A DNA stretch of 64,000 nt from Akkermansiaceae bacterium (GTDB lineage: Bacteria; Verrucomicrobiota; Verrucomicrobiia; Verrucomicrobiales; Akkermansiaceae): assembly GCA_905182405.1 (NCBI GenBank), contig CAJJBQ010000002.1:1054001-1118000 (forward strand), in the 5' to 3' direction. The translations under genes were made by a program, and so were the position numbers. Under the pieces are notes generated by a model. That model was not told the origin of the DNA. It searched no databases and saw only the letters and a list, made by a program, of their open reading frames with translations. Shown here one piece after another: positions 19,825 to 28,190 of this stretch; positions within the stretch are counted from its first letter, which is position 1; every line of letters begins with the position of its first letter.

Positions 19825-20670
19825 CTAACCTCCAAAAAGCTCCCCATAAAAAGCCGGATCAAGGGGCGGAATGAGACTTTGCCATTCGGTCACTGCGTGC
19901 TGGCCCGCACAACAAAGCGCCAGTTCACAATCGCCGCCAATCCGCCCTCGCACCACTTCGATAGCAACATCCGGCGTATTGCAGTCGCTGCTGAGATGCC
20001 CCAAGATCACAGTTTTCAACCCTTCTGGAACGAGCTCCGCGATCAAATCCGCTGCCTGCTCATTGGAAAGGTGACCGTGTTGCGATGAAATCCGCTGCTT
20101 CGTACTGAAAGGACGCTTGGTGTCTGCCTCCAGAAGCTTCCATTCGTAGTTCGCTTCCAGAACCAAGCCTTCGACCCCTTTCAAGGCATTCATCACTCCG
20201 TCATCGACATGACCAAGATCAGTCGCCACCCCCATCTTTCTGCCCCCATTGGAAATGACATAGCCCACCGGCTCCACCGCATCGTGAGGAAGCGCGAAAG
20301 TTTCCAAATCGAAACCCTCCCAAGTAAACCGCTGCCCACTCTCAAAGGAGACCCATTCGGCCGGCTGCCGAAGTCCTTCCTGAACCACTCGGCCCGTCAT
20401 AATACTCGCAACCAACGGCACCTTCCACTTCGTTAAAAAAACGTCGAGCCCACGAACGTGATCTCCGTGCTCGTGAGTCAGAAGAATTCCCGTCAGCGAG
20501 CCCGGCGATACCCCAAGCGCTTCCAGCCGGAGACACAGCTGCTTCGAACTCAATCCAGCATCCACCAAGAGATACTTTCCCTCGCTCTCTACAAGGGTTG
20601 CATTTCCTCCACTTCCACTACCAAGAACCGCGAATCGCATCTGGTCCCAGAAATGCCTCAATTCTGACAT
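19825..20670 (-). CDS. MBL-fold metallohydrolase, WalJ/YycJ type
   Basis: 281 residues. It opens with MRFAVLGSGSGGNATLVES (start possibly at the internal Met, residue 11), the conserved beginning of the YycJ/WalJ group. The metal-binding motif is LLTHEHGDHVRGL (HxHxDH, with HEHGDH). Further ligands are in FALPHDAVEPVGYVI and in GVATDLGHVDD, and the C-terminal GHLSSDCNTP matches the final histidine of the family. These proteins are 5' to 3' DNA exonuclease-like or cell-wall-linked hydrolases; in Firmicutes the gene sits with walRK, but here it stands alone. It is divergent from the glucan-phosphorylase-like gene. Confidence 0.9.
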   Translation of the reverse strand: MSELRHFWDQMRFAVLGSGSGGNATLVESEGKYLLVDAGLSSKQLCLRLEALGVSPGSLTGILLTHEHGDHVRGLDVFLTKWKVPLVASIMTGRVVQEGLRQPAEWVSFESGQRFTWEGFDLETFALPHDAVEPVGYVISNGGRKMGVATDLGHVDDGVMNALKGVEGLVLEANYEWKLLEADTKRPFSTKQRISSQHGHLSNEQAADLIAELVPEGLKTVILGHLSSDCNTPDVAIEVVRGRIGGDCELALCCAGQHAVTEWQSLIPPLDPAFYGELFGG

Positions 20671-20781
20671 TGAAGCAAACTATTCGAAAAAATTCCCTAA
20701 ACCACTGGACGGACCAAAGCATGACATTTATGGGCAGTTTGCCCTCAGTCACACCCTGTTGCAAAAAACACTTTTCCTATC

Positions 20782-22440
20782 ATGTCCTTTCTACCACAAG
20801 AATTCGCTCACCCCTACGAGATCAATCCAGATTACTCGAAAAGCGTCGCTTATTTCTCCTCCGAATTCGCCATCGATCAAAGCCTCAAGATTTACTCAGG
20901 AGGTCTCGGATTCCTCGCCGGATCCCACATGCGCTCTGCTCATGACCTAAAGCAAAACATGATCGGCATCGGAATTCTCTGGTCCTATGGATATTATAAT
21001 CAGGTCCGCGGCGAGGATCGCCAAATGGCCGTTGCTCTCCGCCGAAAGGCTCCTCATTTTCTCCGCGACACTGGGGCGAAATTCTCGATCCAGATCGAAG
21101 GCAAAGAAGTCTGGGTCAAAGCCAAGTATCTTCCGGCCGACACCTTCGGAACTTGCCCGATGTTCTTCCTCACGACCGACTTCGAGGACAACGATGACCA
21201 CGCCCGTGCCATCTCCCGCTGTCTCTACGACAACGACCATAAGATGCGCATCGCTCAATACATGCTTCTTGGCATCGGCGGGGCCAAGCTCCTCAACGAA
21301 CTCAATTGCGCCCCGGAGATCTACCACCTCAATGAAGCCCACGCCCTCTCGGCAGCCTTCTACCTCAAGTCAAAAGGAGATGATAAAGAAAGCCTCAAGA
21401 AGAAGCTCATCTTCACCACCCACACCCCAGAAGCCGCCGGTAACGAAAGACACGATTTCAACGAACTTGTCCGCTTCGGTTTCTTCTCCGGCGCCGACCG
21501 CCACCAAGTCCAGGAGTTCACCGGTATTCACGATGACGCCTTCTCCCATTCCCTCGCGGCCCTTCGCCTCGCCCGAATTTCTAATGGTGTCTCCAAGCTT
21601 CATGGCGAGGTTTCCCGCGAAATGTGGGGAGTCTACCCGGATATTTGTGAGATCACGCACATCACAAACTCTCAGAACAAGAAATATTGGGCCGACCGCA
21701 AGCTCGAAGCGGCCCGATTGAAATCCGACAAAGAAACGATCGCGCTTCGCAAAAAGAAACTCAAAGCAGACCTCTTCCGAACCGTCGCCGACCAAACAGG
21801 AAAAATCTTCGATCCCGAAGTCCTCACGGTTGTTTGGGCACGACGTTTCGCTGGCTACAAACGGGCCGATCTCATCGCAAACGATCTGGAACGTTTTTCC
21901 ACGCTCCTCGCCGACGAACAGCGCCCGATCCAGATCATCTGGGCCGGAAAGCCCTACCCTTACGACTACGGCGCCATCGAAACCTTCAATCATCTCATTG
22001 AGGTCACCAAGCCCTTCGCGAACGCCACCGTCCTTGTCGGTTACGAACTCAATCTCTCTCGCCTCATGAAAGCGGGTTCCGACGCCTGGCTCAATAACCC
22101 CGTCGTCACCCGTGAGGCTTCCGGAACTTCTGGCATGACCGCTTCCATGAATGCTTCGATCAACTTCTCAACCTATGATGGCTGGGTCTGCGAATACGCA
22201 AAAGACGGCGAAAACTCCTTCATCGTTCCGCCGGCAGATCCCAACTGCTCACCAGAAGCGCGCGATCAGCATGACTTGGACGCCCTCTACCACATCCTCG
22301 ATAACAAAATTAAGCCTCTCTACTACGATAACCCCGATGGCTGGGGCGACATGGTCCTCAACTCAATGAACGACGTCGTCCCCTTCTTCGACTCCGATCG
22401 CATGGCAGACGAGTATTACACCAAACTCTTCAACGCATAG
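20782..22440 (+). CDS. Alpha-glucan phosphorylase-like protein (GT35-related) lacking the PLP lysine
   Basis: 552 residues, a short form compared with about 700-850 for classical glycogen phosphorylase. Family features: SVAYFSSEFAIDQSLKIYSG GLGFLAG near the N-terminus, VVWARRFAGYKRADLI, IIWAGKPYPYDY and VTREASGTSGMTASMNASIN near residues 443-457. In PLP-dependent phosphorylases the last motif reads GT(G/S)xMK, with the Lys forming the Schiff base; here that position is Thr453. So either this clade works without PLP at that site or it is not a phosphorylase. A glycogen-synthase gene is also in the window (60924). A strong terminator follows at 22459. Confidence 0.85.
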   Translation: MSFLPQEFAHPYEINPDYSKSVAYFSSEFAIDQSLKIYSGGLGFLAGSHMRSAHDLKQNMIGIGILWSYGYYNQVRGEDRQMAVALRRKAPHFLRDTGAKFSIQIEGKEVWVKAKYLPADTFGTCPMFFLTTDFEDNDDHARAISRCLYDNDHKMRIAQYMLLGIGGAKLLNELNCAPEIYHLNEAHALSAAFYLKSKGDDKESLKKKLIFTTHTPEAAGNERHDFNELVRFGFFSGADRHQVQEFTGIHDDAFSHSLAALRLARISNGVSKLHGEVSREMWGVYPDICEITHITNSQNKKYWADRKLEAARLKSDKETIALRKKKLKADLFRTVADQTGKIFDPEVLTVVWARRFAGYKRADLIANDLERFSTLLADEQRPIQIIWAGKPYPYDYGAIETFNHLIEVTKPFANATVLVGYELNLSRLMKAGSDAWLNNPVVTREASGTSGMTASMNASINFSTYDGWVCEYAKDGENSFIVPPADPNCSPEARDQHDLDALYHILDNKIKPLYYDNPDGWGDMVLNSMNDVVPFFDSDRMADEYYTKLFNA

Positions 22441-22458
22441 ATCGTAAATCTCTTCACC

Positions 22459-22494
22459 AAAAAGCGGAGTTCCCCATGGAGCTCCGCTTTTTTT
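22459..22494 (+). terminator. Rho-independent terminator after the phosphorylase-like gene
   Basis: Near-perfect hairpin: AGCGGAGTTCC, loop CCAT, GGAGCTCCGCT, with an A-run before and seven or more T's after the stem. It lies 19 bp after the stop codon and, being A/T-flanked on both sides, could also stop the convergent DUF4250 gene. Confidence 0.9.
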
Positions 22495-22505
22495 GTCCCG
22501 TATCC

Positions 22506-22739
22506 CTAACGAAATGTCTTTTGATCCTCTACAAAGTGATAATCGGCATCAGCAAGCCTCGCCACCAAGGCCCTCTCCTCCAGCCCGTGGGTTTTGCATA
22601 GATCCTTGAGAGAACTCGCATTATTCCTTAGCTCCGTATTCACCAAGCCCAACAGCAGATGCGGATCCATCGTTTCAAATGACGTCAATTTCACAAACTC
22701 AACGTTCCCGAATCGCAAAAAACTGTCAACCGCCTTCAT
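22506..22739 (-). CDS. DUF4250 family small protein
   Basis: 77 residues. The core matches the DUF4250 pattern: PHLLLGLVNTELRNNASSLK, DLCKTHGLEERALVARL and the ending ADADYHFVEDQKTF. Other family members share LLSLVN.KLRD....L..L, ...D...L...L...GY.Y....NQF. Function unknown. The N-terminal 25 residues (MKAVDSFLRFGNVEFVKLTS) precede the domain, so the true start may be the later ATG (MDPHLLL, residue 25). Confidence 0.8.
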   Translation of the reverse strand: MKAVDSFLRFGNVEFVKLTSFETMDPHLLLGLVNTELRNNASSLKDLCKTHGLEERALVARLADADYHFVEDQKTFR

Positions 22740-22853
22740 TTCAATCCCGGAATCACTTTTTGAGGTCCAAATCCCATTGACAGCTGGGCCATTTTAGGGA
22801 ATTACCCCGTCTGCGGCGTCGGAAATGTCGCAACCCCAATCTTAGGGAATCCC

Positions 22854-23126
22854 ATGAAAAAAGATATTCATCCAGTTTACAACCGGGTCGCGTTCCAGGA
22901 CATGACCACGGGAAAACGCTACTTAACCCGCTCGACGGCCAAGTCTTCCAAGACCGAGGAGATCGACGGAGTAGAGCACTTTATCATCTCCGTTGGTCTC
23001 ACGGCAGATTCTCACCCCTTCTACACGGGTCAAAATCAGTTTGTCGACACCGAGGGACGCATCGACAAGTTCCAAAAGCGTTTTGGATCTGTGCGTCGCG
23101 CGAAGAAGCCTACCCGCTCTGCGTAG
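22854..23126 (+). CDS. rpmE: 50S ribosomal protein L31, cysteine-free type B
   Basis: 90 residues. It opens MKKDIHPVYNRVAFQDMTTG, the L31 start, and contains ADSHPFYTGQNQFVDTEGRI followed by DKFQKRFG, the conserved C-terminal block. The CxxC zinc ligands of the C-plus form are absent, so this is the zinc-independent type, here with a longer middle segment. A TTGACA hexamer at 22777 with weak -10 candidates lies upstream. A terminator follows at about 23160-23193. Confidence 0.93.
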   Translation: MKKDIHPVYNRVAFQDMTTGKRYLTRSTAKSSKTEEIDGVEHFIISVGLTADSHPFYTGQNQFVDTEGRIDKFQKRFGSVRRAKKPTRSA

Positions 23127-23159
23127 ACCGCACCCCCTGGAAATCTTTTTCAGTTTTTC

Positions 23160-23193
23160 AAAAGGCGATCCTTCCCTGGGTCGTCTTTTTTGT
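23160..23193 (+). terminator. Rho-independent terminator after L31
   Basis: Stem AAAAGGCGATCC / GGGTCGTCTTTTTT with a short loop (TTCCCT), allowing two G-T wobbles, followed by a T-run. It ends just before the next small gene. Confidence 0.7.
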
Positions 23194-23210
23194 GTTCACT
23201 AATCACCGTT

Positions 23211-23462
23211 ATGGATGAAATTGTCGTCGCACTTCTTCCTGCCATCGAGGAACAACTCGCTTCGCCTGAAACAGCTTATGTGAAGGAGGCTTTCGACCGC
23301 CTTACCTCCGACTCAGAAATCGACGATGAAGAGGCCCGACACATGATCGCCTTTTGTCTCGCCGACGAAGTTGAGACCATGAAAAATGAAGATCGGCAGT
23401 TCAATGCCGACCGGTATCAGATGCTCCTCAATCTTCTCCCTGCCCTTCCGGAAGGACGATGA
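23211..23462 (+). CDS. Small acidic cytoplasmic protein, unknown function
   Basis: 83 residues from ATG 23211 (an upstream TTG at 23190 lies in the terminator and is less likely). The sequence is mostly helical and acidic (MDEIVVALLPAIEEQLASPE, DDEEARHMIAFCLADEVETM), with no membrane segment. I do not recognise a named domain. It stands between two terminator hairpins, so it is likely transcribed on its own. Confidence 0.7.
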   Translation: MDEIVVALLPAIEEQLASPETAYVKEAFDRLTSDSEIDDEEARHMIAFCLADEVETMKNEDRQFNADRYQMLLNLLPALPEGR

Positions 23463-23553
23463 TTACAAAGAGCATCACAAATTCTCATCACTCGCGCGCA
23501 CAGGTGCCCCCTTGGTCTCGTTATAGGAATAAGAACAACCTCCTTTAAAAACT

Positions 23554-23730
23554 ATGACCGACTCTCCCGTTCTCCCTCAGCGTAATTTTTGGCGCCCCGT
23601 TCTCATCGCAACCCTTATTTTCCTCGCCGTCGGCCTCACCGCCGGTGGAGTGGAAGACAACGCCTTCTCTCGTGGAATCGAGGACATCAAAATCGAAAAC
23701 GGACTCATCGAAATCAAGCTCGCCAAATAA
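23554..23730 (+). CDS. Small single-span membrane protein, unknown
   Basis: 58 residues from ATG 23554. One transmembrane helix (PVLIATLIFLAVGLTAGGV, about residues 15-33) is followed by a charged tail (GIEDIKIENGLIEIKLAK). Codon third positions are C-rich like the neighbours, supporting translation. A hairpin terminator follows directly at 23750. No known family recognised. Confidence 0.6.
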   Translation: MTDSPVLPQRNFWRPVLIATLIFLAVGLTAGGVEDNAFSRGIEDIKIENGLIEIKLAK

Positions 23731-23749
23731 AGGTAACCTCAACCCTTTC

Positions 23750-23784
23750 AAAAAACGGAGTGGCAATGTCACTCCGCTTTTTTT
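23750..23784 (+). terminator. Rho-independent terminator
   Basis: Stem CGGAGTG, loop GCAATGT, CACTCCG, flanked by an A-run upstream and eight T's downstream; 20 bp after the small membrane protein stop. Confidence 0.85.
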
Positions 23785-23853
23785 ATCCCCGTAGTAGAAG
23801 TTCTTAGCATCTGACCTCAAGTCCGAAGCTTTTCAAATCAATCCCCTTCACAC

Positions 23854-26800
23854 TTGCCCTCCTCACCCGTCCTTCTAGGCTTCGATGACTGCCACAGCCC
23901 AGCTATGCACCGTCTCTACGTCGAAAAAAATCCCGAATTCGCCAGCGAATCGCTCTACCTCATCGCGGACCTCCGCAGCAACCTCGCAATCGACTCCATC
24001 ACCGCCGCACGCGTCGTGCAGCGCTATGACCTCGATGGACTCAGCGCCGATGAATTCACGCAAGCAACCCAGCTCATTCTCTCCGAGCCTCAGGTCGAGT
24101 CATCTTCCCACAAACTCACTTTAGCCAAAGGCGAACACGCCTTCGCCATCGAGTATCTCCCCGGCCAATTTGACCAGCGCGCCGACTCCGCGGCCCAGTG
24201 CGTCCAGATTCTCACCGGTAAGGATCGTCCCTTTGTTTCTTCGGCTCGCGTCATCGTTCTAAAAGGCGATCTCTCCAAAAAGGACCTCAAGCGCATTAAG
24301 AAATACCTCATCAATCCTGTCGATTCCCATGAGGTTCCCGTCAGCGATCCCGCCAAACGACAAAGCTCTCCCACTCCCGGAAAAGTAGCTGTCCTCGATG
24401 GCTTCAATGAACGTTCCAAGTCTACCCTCCCTGCATTCCGCTCGGAGATGGGGCTCGCAATGTCCACCGCTGACCTCGCCCACACCCAGGAATATTTCCA
24501 CAACGAAGGCCGTGAGCCCACCATTACCGAGCTTCGCATGCTCGACACCTATTGGTCCGATCACTGCCGCCACACCACTTTCCTTTCAAAAATCGATAAG
24601 GTAGAGTTCGATCCCGGCACTGAAACCATCGAAGAAACCTACCAGACCTACCTGCGCACCCGTAAAAATGTCTACGGCGAGGACACCGACCGACCCGTGA
24701 CACTTATGGACATTGCCCTCGTTGCGATGAAGGACCTCCGCAAATCCGGCGAACTCGATAACCTAGAAATCTCGAATGAGATCAACGCCGCCTCCATCGT
24801 CGTCAACGTCCCCCTTCCTCAATCTGAACACCGCCCTCAGACCGCCGACCTCCCTCTCGAGGAAGAGTGGCTCATTCAGTTCAAAAACGAGACCCACAAC
24901 CACCCCACCGAAATTGAACCCTTTGGTGGCGCAGCGACCTGCCTTGGCGGTTGTATCCGCGACCCCCTTTCCGGTCGCTCTTACGTCTATCAGGCCATGC
25001 GGGTCAGCGGAGCCGCCGATCCTCGAACACCCTACGCCGACACCATTCCCGGAAAACTTCCCCAGCGCAAAATCTGTCAGGAAGCCGCTCACGGATACTC
25101 CTCTTACGGAAACCAGATCGGTCTCGCCACCGGGAAAGTCTCCGAAGTCTACCACCCGAACTACGCCGCCAAGCGCATGGAAATTGGAGCAGTCATTTCC
25201 GCCTCTCCACGCAAGAATGTCTTCCGCGGCGGACCGGACACCGGCGACCACATCCTCCTGATTGGCGGACGCACCGGACGCGATGGCGTCGGCGGAGCCA
25301 CCGGATCCTCAAAAGAGCACACCGACACCGCGCTCGAAAATTCAGCAGAAGTCCAAAAAGGAGACGCCCCCACCGAGCGCAAAATCCAACGTCTTTTCCG
25401 CAACCCCGAACTCGCTCCCAAAATTAAGATCTGTAACGACTTCGGTGCCGGAGGAGTTTCAGTTGCCATTGGGGAAATTGCCGACAGCCTTGAGATCAAT
25501 CTCGATGCCGTTCCGAAAAAGTATAACGGCCTCGATGGCACCGAACTCGCCATCTCCGAATCGCAGGAGCGCATGGCTATCTGTGTCGACCCATCCGACG
25601 CCCCCTATTTCATCGCCGAGTCCGAAAAGGAAAACCTCGAGTGCGTCCACGTCGCCACCGTGACTGACACCAACCGCCTCATCATCACTTGGAGGGGCGA
25701 CAAGATCGTCGATCTTTCCCGTGAGTTTCTCGAGACCAATGGCGTACAGCAAAACGCCCAGGTCATGGTCAGCGCCCCCAATGACGATGGTCCTCTCGAC
25801 CACGCCATCCCTGCGGTGAACGAACAAGAGGAGCTCGAGGACAAATTCCGCTCCGCTCTTTCTGATCTCAACTCCGCTTCGCAAAAAGGCCTCGGGGAAC
25901 GCTTCGACTCTTCTGTCGGTGCGGGCACCGTCCTCTCTCCCTTCGGCGGACAGCATCAGCGCACTCCCGTCGATGCCATGGTCGCCACCCTTCCCTTCCT
26001 CGAAGGCTACAGCACCACCACCACGCACATGGCCTGGGGCTTCGATCCCTACCTCGCAAGCTGGAGCCCCTACCACGGAGCTCTCTATGCCGTCACCCAA
26101 TCCGCCTGCCGCATTGTCGCTTCCGGCGCGAAGCTATCCGAGATCCGCCTCACCCTGCAGGAATATTTTCCAAAACTCGGTCGTGATCCCCACCGCTGGG
26201 GCCTTCCTTTCGCGGCTCTTCTCGGTGCCTTCCGGGCGCAAAACGAACTCCGACTCGCCGCTATCGGTGGAAAAGATTCCATGTCAGGATCTTTCAACGA
26301 GATGGACGTCCCCCCCACCCTCGTTTCCTTCGCCGTCGCTCCCGGAACGACTGGCTCTGTCATCTCGCCCGAATTTAAAAAGACCGGCTCAACCGTCTCT
26401 CTCATCAAAATTCCGCGCGACGCCGATCATCTCCCAGACTTCGGATTCCTCAAGGAAACAGCCAAACGACTTCACGACGAGATCGCAAAAGGGAGTATCC
26501 ACGCCATCCACAGTCTCGACCACGGAGGCATCGCCACGGGTCTCGCCAAAATGGCCTTCGGAAACGGCATCGGCTTCCACGCCACCGCGAGCATCGACCT
26601 CTTCCGCGAGCGCTTCATTTGCTTCCTCGTGGAATCAAGCGAGCCCCTTCCCAAGGCTTTCGCCGCCAAGATCATCGGCAAAACGCAAGAGGAACCACAG
26701 TTCGACTTCGGCGAAGTCACCCTCACTCTCGACGAACTCCTCGACACCTGGGTCGCCCCCCTCGATGACATCTTCCCTGAGTCCGCCGCCCCCTCCTCCA

Positions 26801-27657
26801 GCGAATCTGCAAACTTCACTTCAACGTTCAATATTGGACGTTCAAAGTTGCACATTCCAAAACCGAAGGTTTTGATCCCCGTTTTCCCGGGCACTAACTC
26901 GGAATATGACACCGCAAAAGCATTCGATCTTGCCGGCGCCTCCACCGAGACTCCCGTCTTCCGAAATCTCATACCGCAAGCCGTCGAGGAGTCACTCATC
27001 GCTCTCGCTCAAAAGATTTCCCAATCGCAGATCCTCGCTATCCCAGGTGGATTCAGCGCCGGAGATGAACCAGCAGGCTCCGGAAAATTTATCGCCACCA
27101 TCTTGCGTAGCCCCCGCGTCGCCGATGCTGTCATGGACCTTCTCAAGAACCGCGATGGCCTCATCCTCGGAATCTGCAATGGCTTCCAAGCTCTCATCAA
27201 AACTGGCCTCGTCCCCCACGGTGAAATCCGCGAACCTGCTCCCGGCCAACCGACACTCACCTACAACGACATCGGCCGCCACATTGCGCGCTACGCCACC
27301 ACCCGGATTTCATCTAACCTCTCCCCATGGCTCGCAGGCTGTCAAGTCGGCGATCTCCACAACATCCCCTTCTCCCATGGCGAAGGAAAGTTCTACGCTA
27401 CCGAAGAGGACATCCGCTCCCTCGCCAAAGTCGGTCAAATTGCCACGCAATACACCGACCTTGGTGGCGAAGCCTCCATGGACCCAGAGTTTAACCCCAA
27501 CGGCTCCGTCTACGCCATCGAGGGCATCACCAGCCCCTGCGGTCACGTTCTGGGGAAAATGGGCCACACCGAACGCAGTGGCCCCGTCGTCGGCCAAAAC
27601 ATTTCCGGCAACCTTCATCAACCCCTCTTCAAAGCAGGCGTCGACTACTTCGTTTAA
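23854..27657 (+). CDS. purL: Phosphoribosylformylglycinamidine synthase, fused PurL-PurQ
   Basis: 1267 residues, the large single-chain form that converts FGAR plus glutamine and ATP to FGAM in purine synthesis. The synthetase half carries LDTYWSDHCRHTTF (residue about 230), IQFKNETHNHPTEIEPFGGA and two AIRS-type repeats. The glutaminase domain starts near residue 1008 (KVLIPVFPGTNSEYDTAKAF), with the nucleophile Cys in ILGICNGFQALI and the His-Glu pair in GHTER. The start is TTG at 23854; no better one is evident. The linker between the halves (about 26810-26860) contains a repeat-like palindrome, in frame. No other purine gene is adjacent. Confidence 0.95.
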   Translation: MPSSPVLLGFDDCHSPAMHRLYVEKNPEFASESLYLIADLRSNLAIDSITAARVVQRYDLDGLSADEFTQATQLILSEPQVESSSHKLTLAKGEHAFAIEYLPGQFDQRADSAAQCVQILTGKDRPFVSSARVIVLKGDLSKKDLKRIKKYLINPVDSHEVPVSDPAKRQSSPTPGKVAVLDGFNERSKSTLPAFRSEMGLAMSTADLAHTQEYFHNEGREPTITELRMLDTYWSDHCRHTTFLSKIDKVEFDPGTETIEETYQTYLRTRKNVYGEDTDRPVTLMDIALVAMKDLRKSGELDNLEISNEINAASIVVNVPLPQSEHRPQTADLPLEEEWLIQFKNETHNHPTEIEPFGGAATCLGGCIRDPLSGRSYVYQAMRVSGAADPRTPYADTIPGKLPQRKICQEAAHGYSSYGNQIGLATGKVSEVYHPNYAAKRMEIGAVISASPRKNVFRGGPDTGDHILLIGGRTGRDGVGGATGSSKEHTDTALENSAEVQKGDAPTERKIQRLFRNPELAPKIKICNDFGAGGVSVAIGEIADSLEINLDAVPKKYNGLDGTELAISESQERMAICVDPSDAPYFIAESEKENLECVHVATVTDTNRLIITWRGDKIVDLSREFLETNGVQQNAQVMVSAPNDDGPLDHAIPAVNEQEELEDKFRSALSDLNSASQKGLGERFDSSVGAGTVLSPFGGQHQRTPVDAMVATLPFLEGYSTTTTHMAWGFDPYLASWSPYHGALYAVTQSACRIVASGAKLSEIRLTLQEYFPKLGRDPHRWGLPFAALLGAFRAQNELRLAAIGGKDSMSGSFNEMDVPPTLVSFAVAPGTTGSVISPEFKKTGSTVSLIKIPRDADHLPDFGFLKETAKRLHDEIAKGSIHAIHSLDHGGIATGLAKMAFGNGIGFHATASIDLFRERFICFLVESSEPLPKAFAAKIIGKTQEEPQFDFGEVTLTLDELLDTWVAPLDDIFPESAAPSSSESANFTSTFNIGRSKLHIPKPKVLIPVFPGTNSEYDTAKAFDLAGASTETPVFRNLIPQAVEESLIALAQKISQSQILAIPGGFSAGDEPAGSGKFIATILRSPRVADAVMDLLKNRDGLILGICNGFQALIKTGLVPHGEIREPAPGQPTLTYNDIGRHIARYATTRISSNLSPWLAGCQVGDLHNIPFSHGEGKFYATEEDIRSLAKVGQIATQYTDLGGEASMDPEFNPNGSVYAIEGITSPCGHVLGKMGHTERSGPVVGQNISGNLHQPLFKAGVDYFV

Positions 27658-27718
27658 ATCTGGATCTCATCGTTGAGTTAGATCTCTGGCAGCAAAACAG
27701 TAATAGTCTGAAACTAAC

Positions 27719-28190
27719 ATGCTCACCTGCTGCAAATAATCCATCTTGTTCTTCGCATCGTTCATCCTGAGAGGATGCCTCTAATCTTGGAGCCCAATCT
27801 CCCCACTCCGACCCTCAAAACACCGGAAAATGGATCCTCAACCAGGAAGTCAGCAACGGCTTTAACACCGACTCCCTCGATCCCAAAAAGTGGTGGATTC
27901 AAGGAGCAGACAACCATTACAAAAACCGTTAAAAAGGCCGCGCTGCCTCCCAATTTTCTCCGGACAACGTCTCTCTAAAAAACGGCCATCTCACCATCTC
28001 GTCAAAGTGGGACGAGACCTTTACCTTCTCGGAGCAGACCGATCAGGGAGCCACCTAAGACTTCGATAAAACCGGCCCGACCAACAAAAGCGCCATCATC
28101 TTTTTCACCAACGAGTGGTCCAAAGAGCACGCCCAAATCGACTCCATCAAAATCACCAAGCTCCCAAGCGAGACGAATCAGCCCTTAACC
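27719..28190 (+). pseudogene. GH16-family (agarase/laminarinase-like) glycoside hydrolase remnant
   Basis: A leader-like start (ATG 27719, MLTCCK-stop-SILFFASFILRG) precedes a frame from about 27777 reading GKWILNQEVSNGFNTDSLDP, KKWWIQGADNHYKNR-stop, KGRAASQFSPDNVSLKNGHL, TISSKWDE. This is the start of GH16 enzymes (W.L....DEFNG..LD..KW, then PSQF...NV.V.DG.L.I). After a TAA it continues TNKSAIIFFTNEWSKEHAQI, DSIKITKLPS. The catalytic ExDxxE region is missing, and two in-frame TAA codons occur (about 27930 and 28056). The remnant runs up to the ftsA stop. Confidence 0.7.

Noticed and set aside
25919..26875. 318-codon plus-strand frame in another phase
   Set aside because: Inside purL with Ser/Pro/Thr-rich shadow composition; the purL frame has clear family motifs throughout.
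27773..27775. In-frame TGA before the GH16 remnant as another selenocysteine site
   Set aside because: It falls in a region with a further TAA and a frame change, with no conserved Cys context; it is part of general decay.
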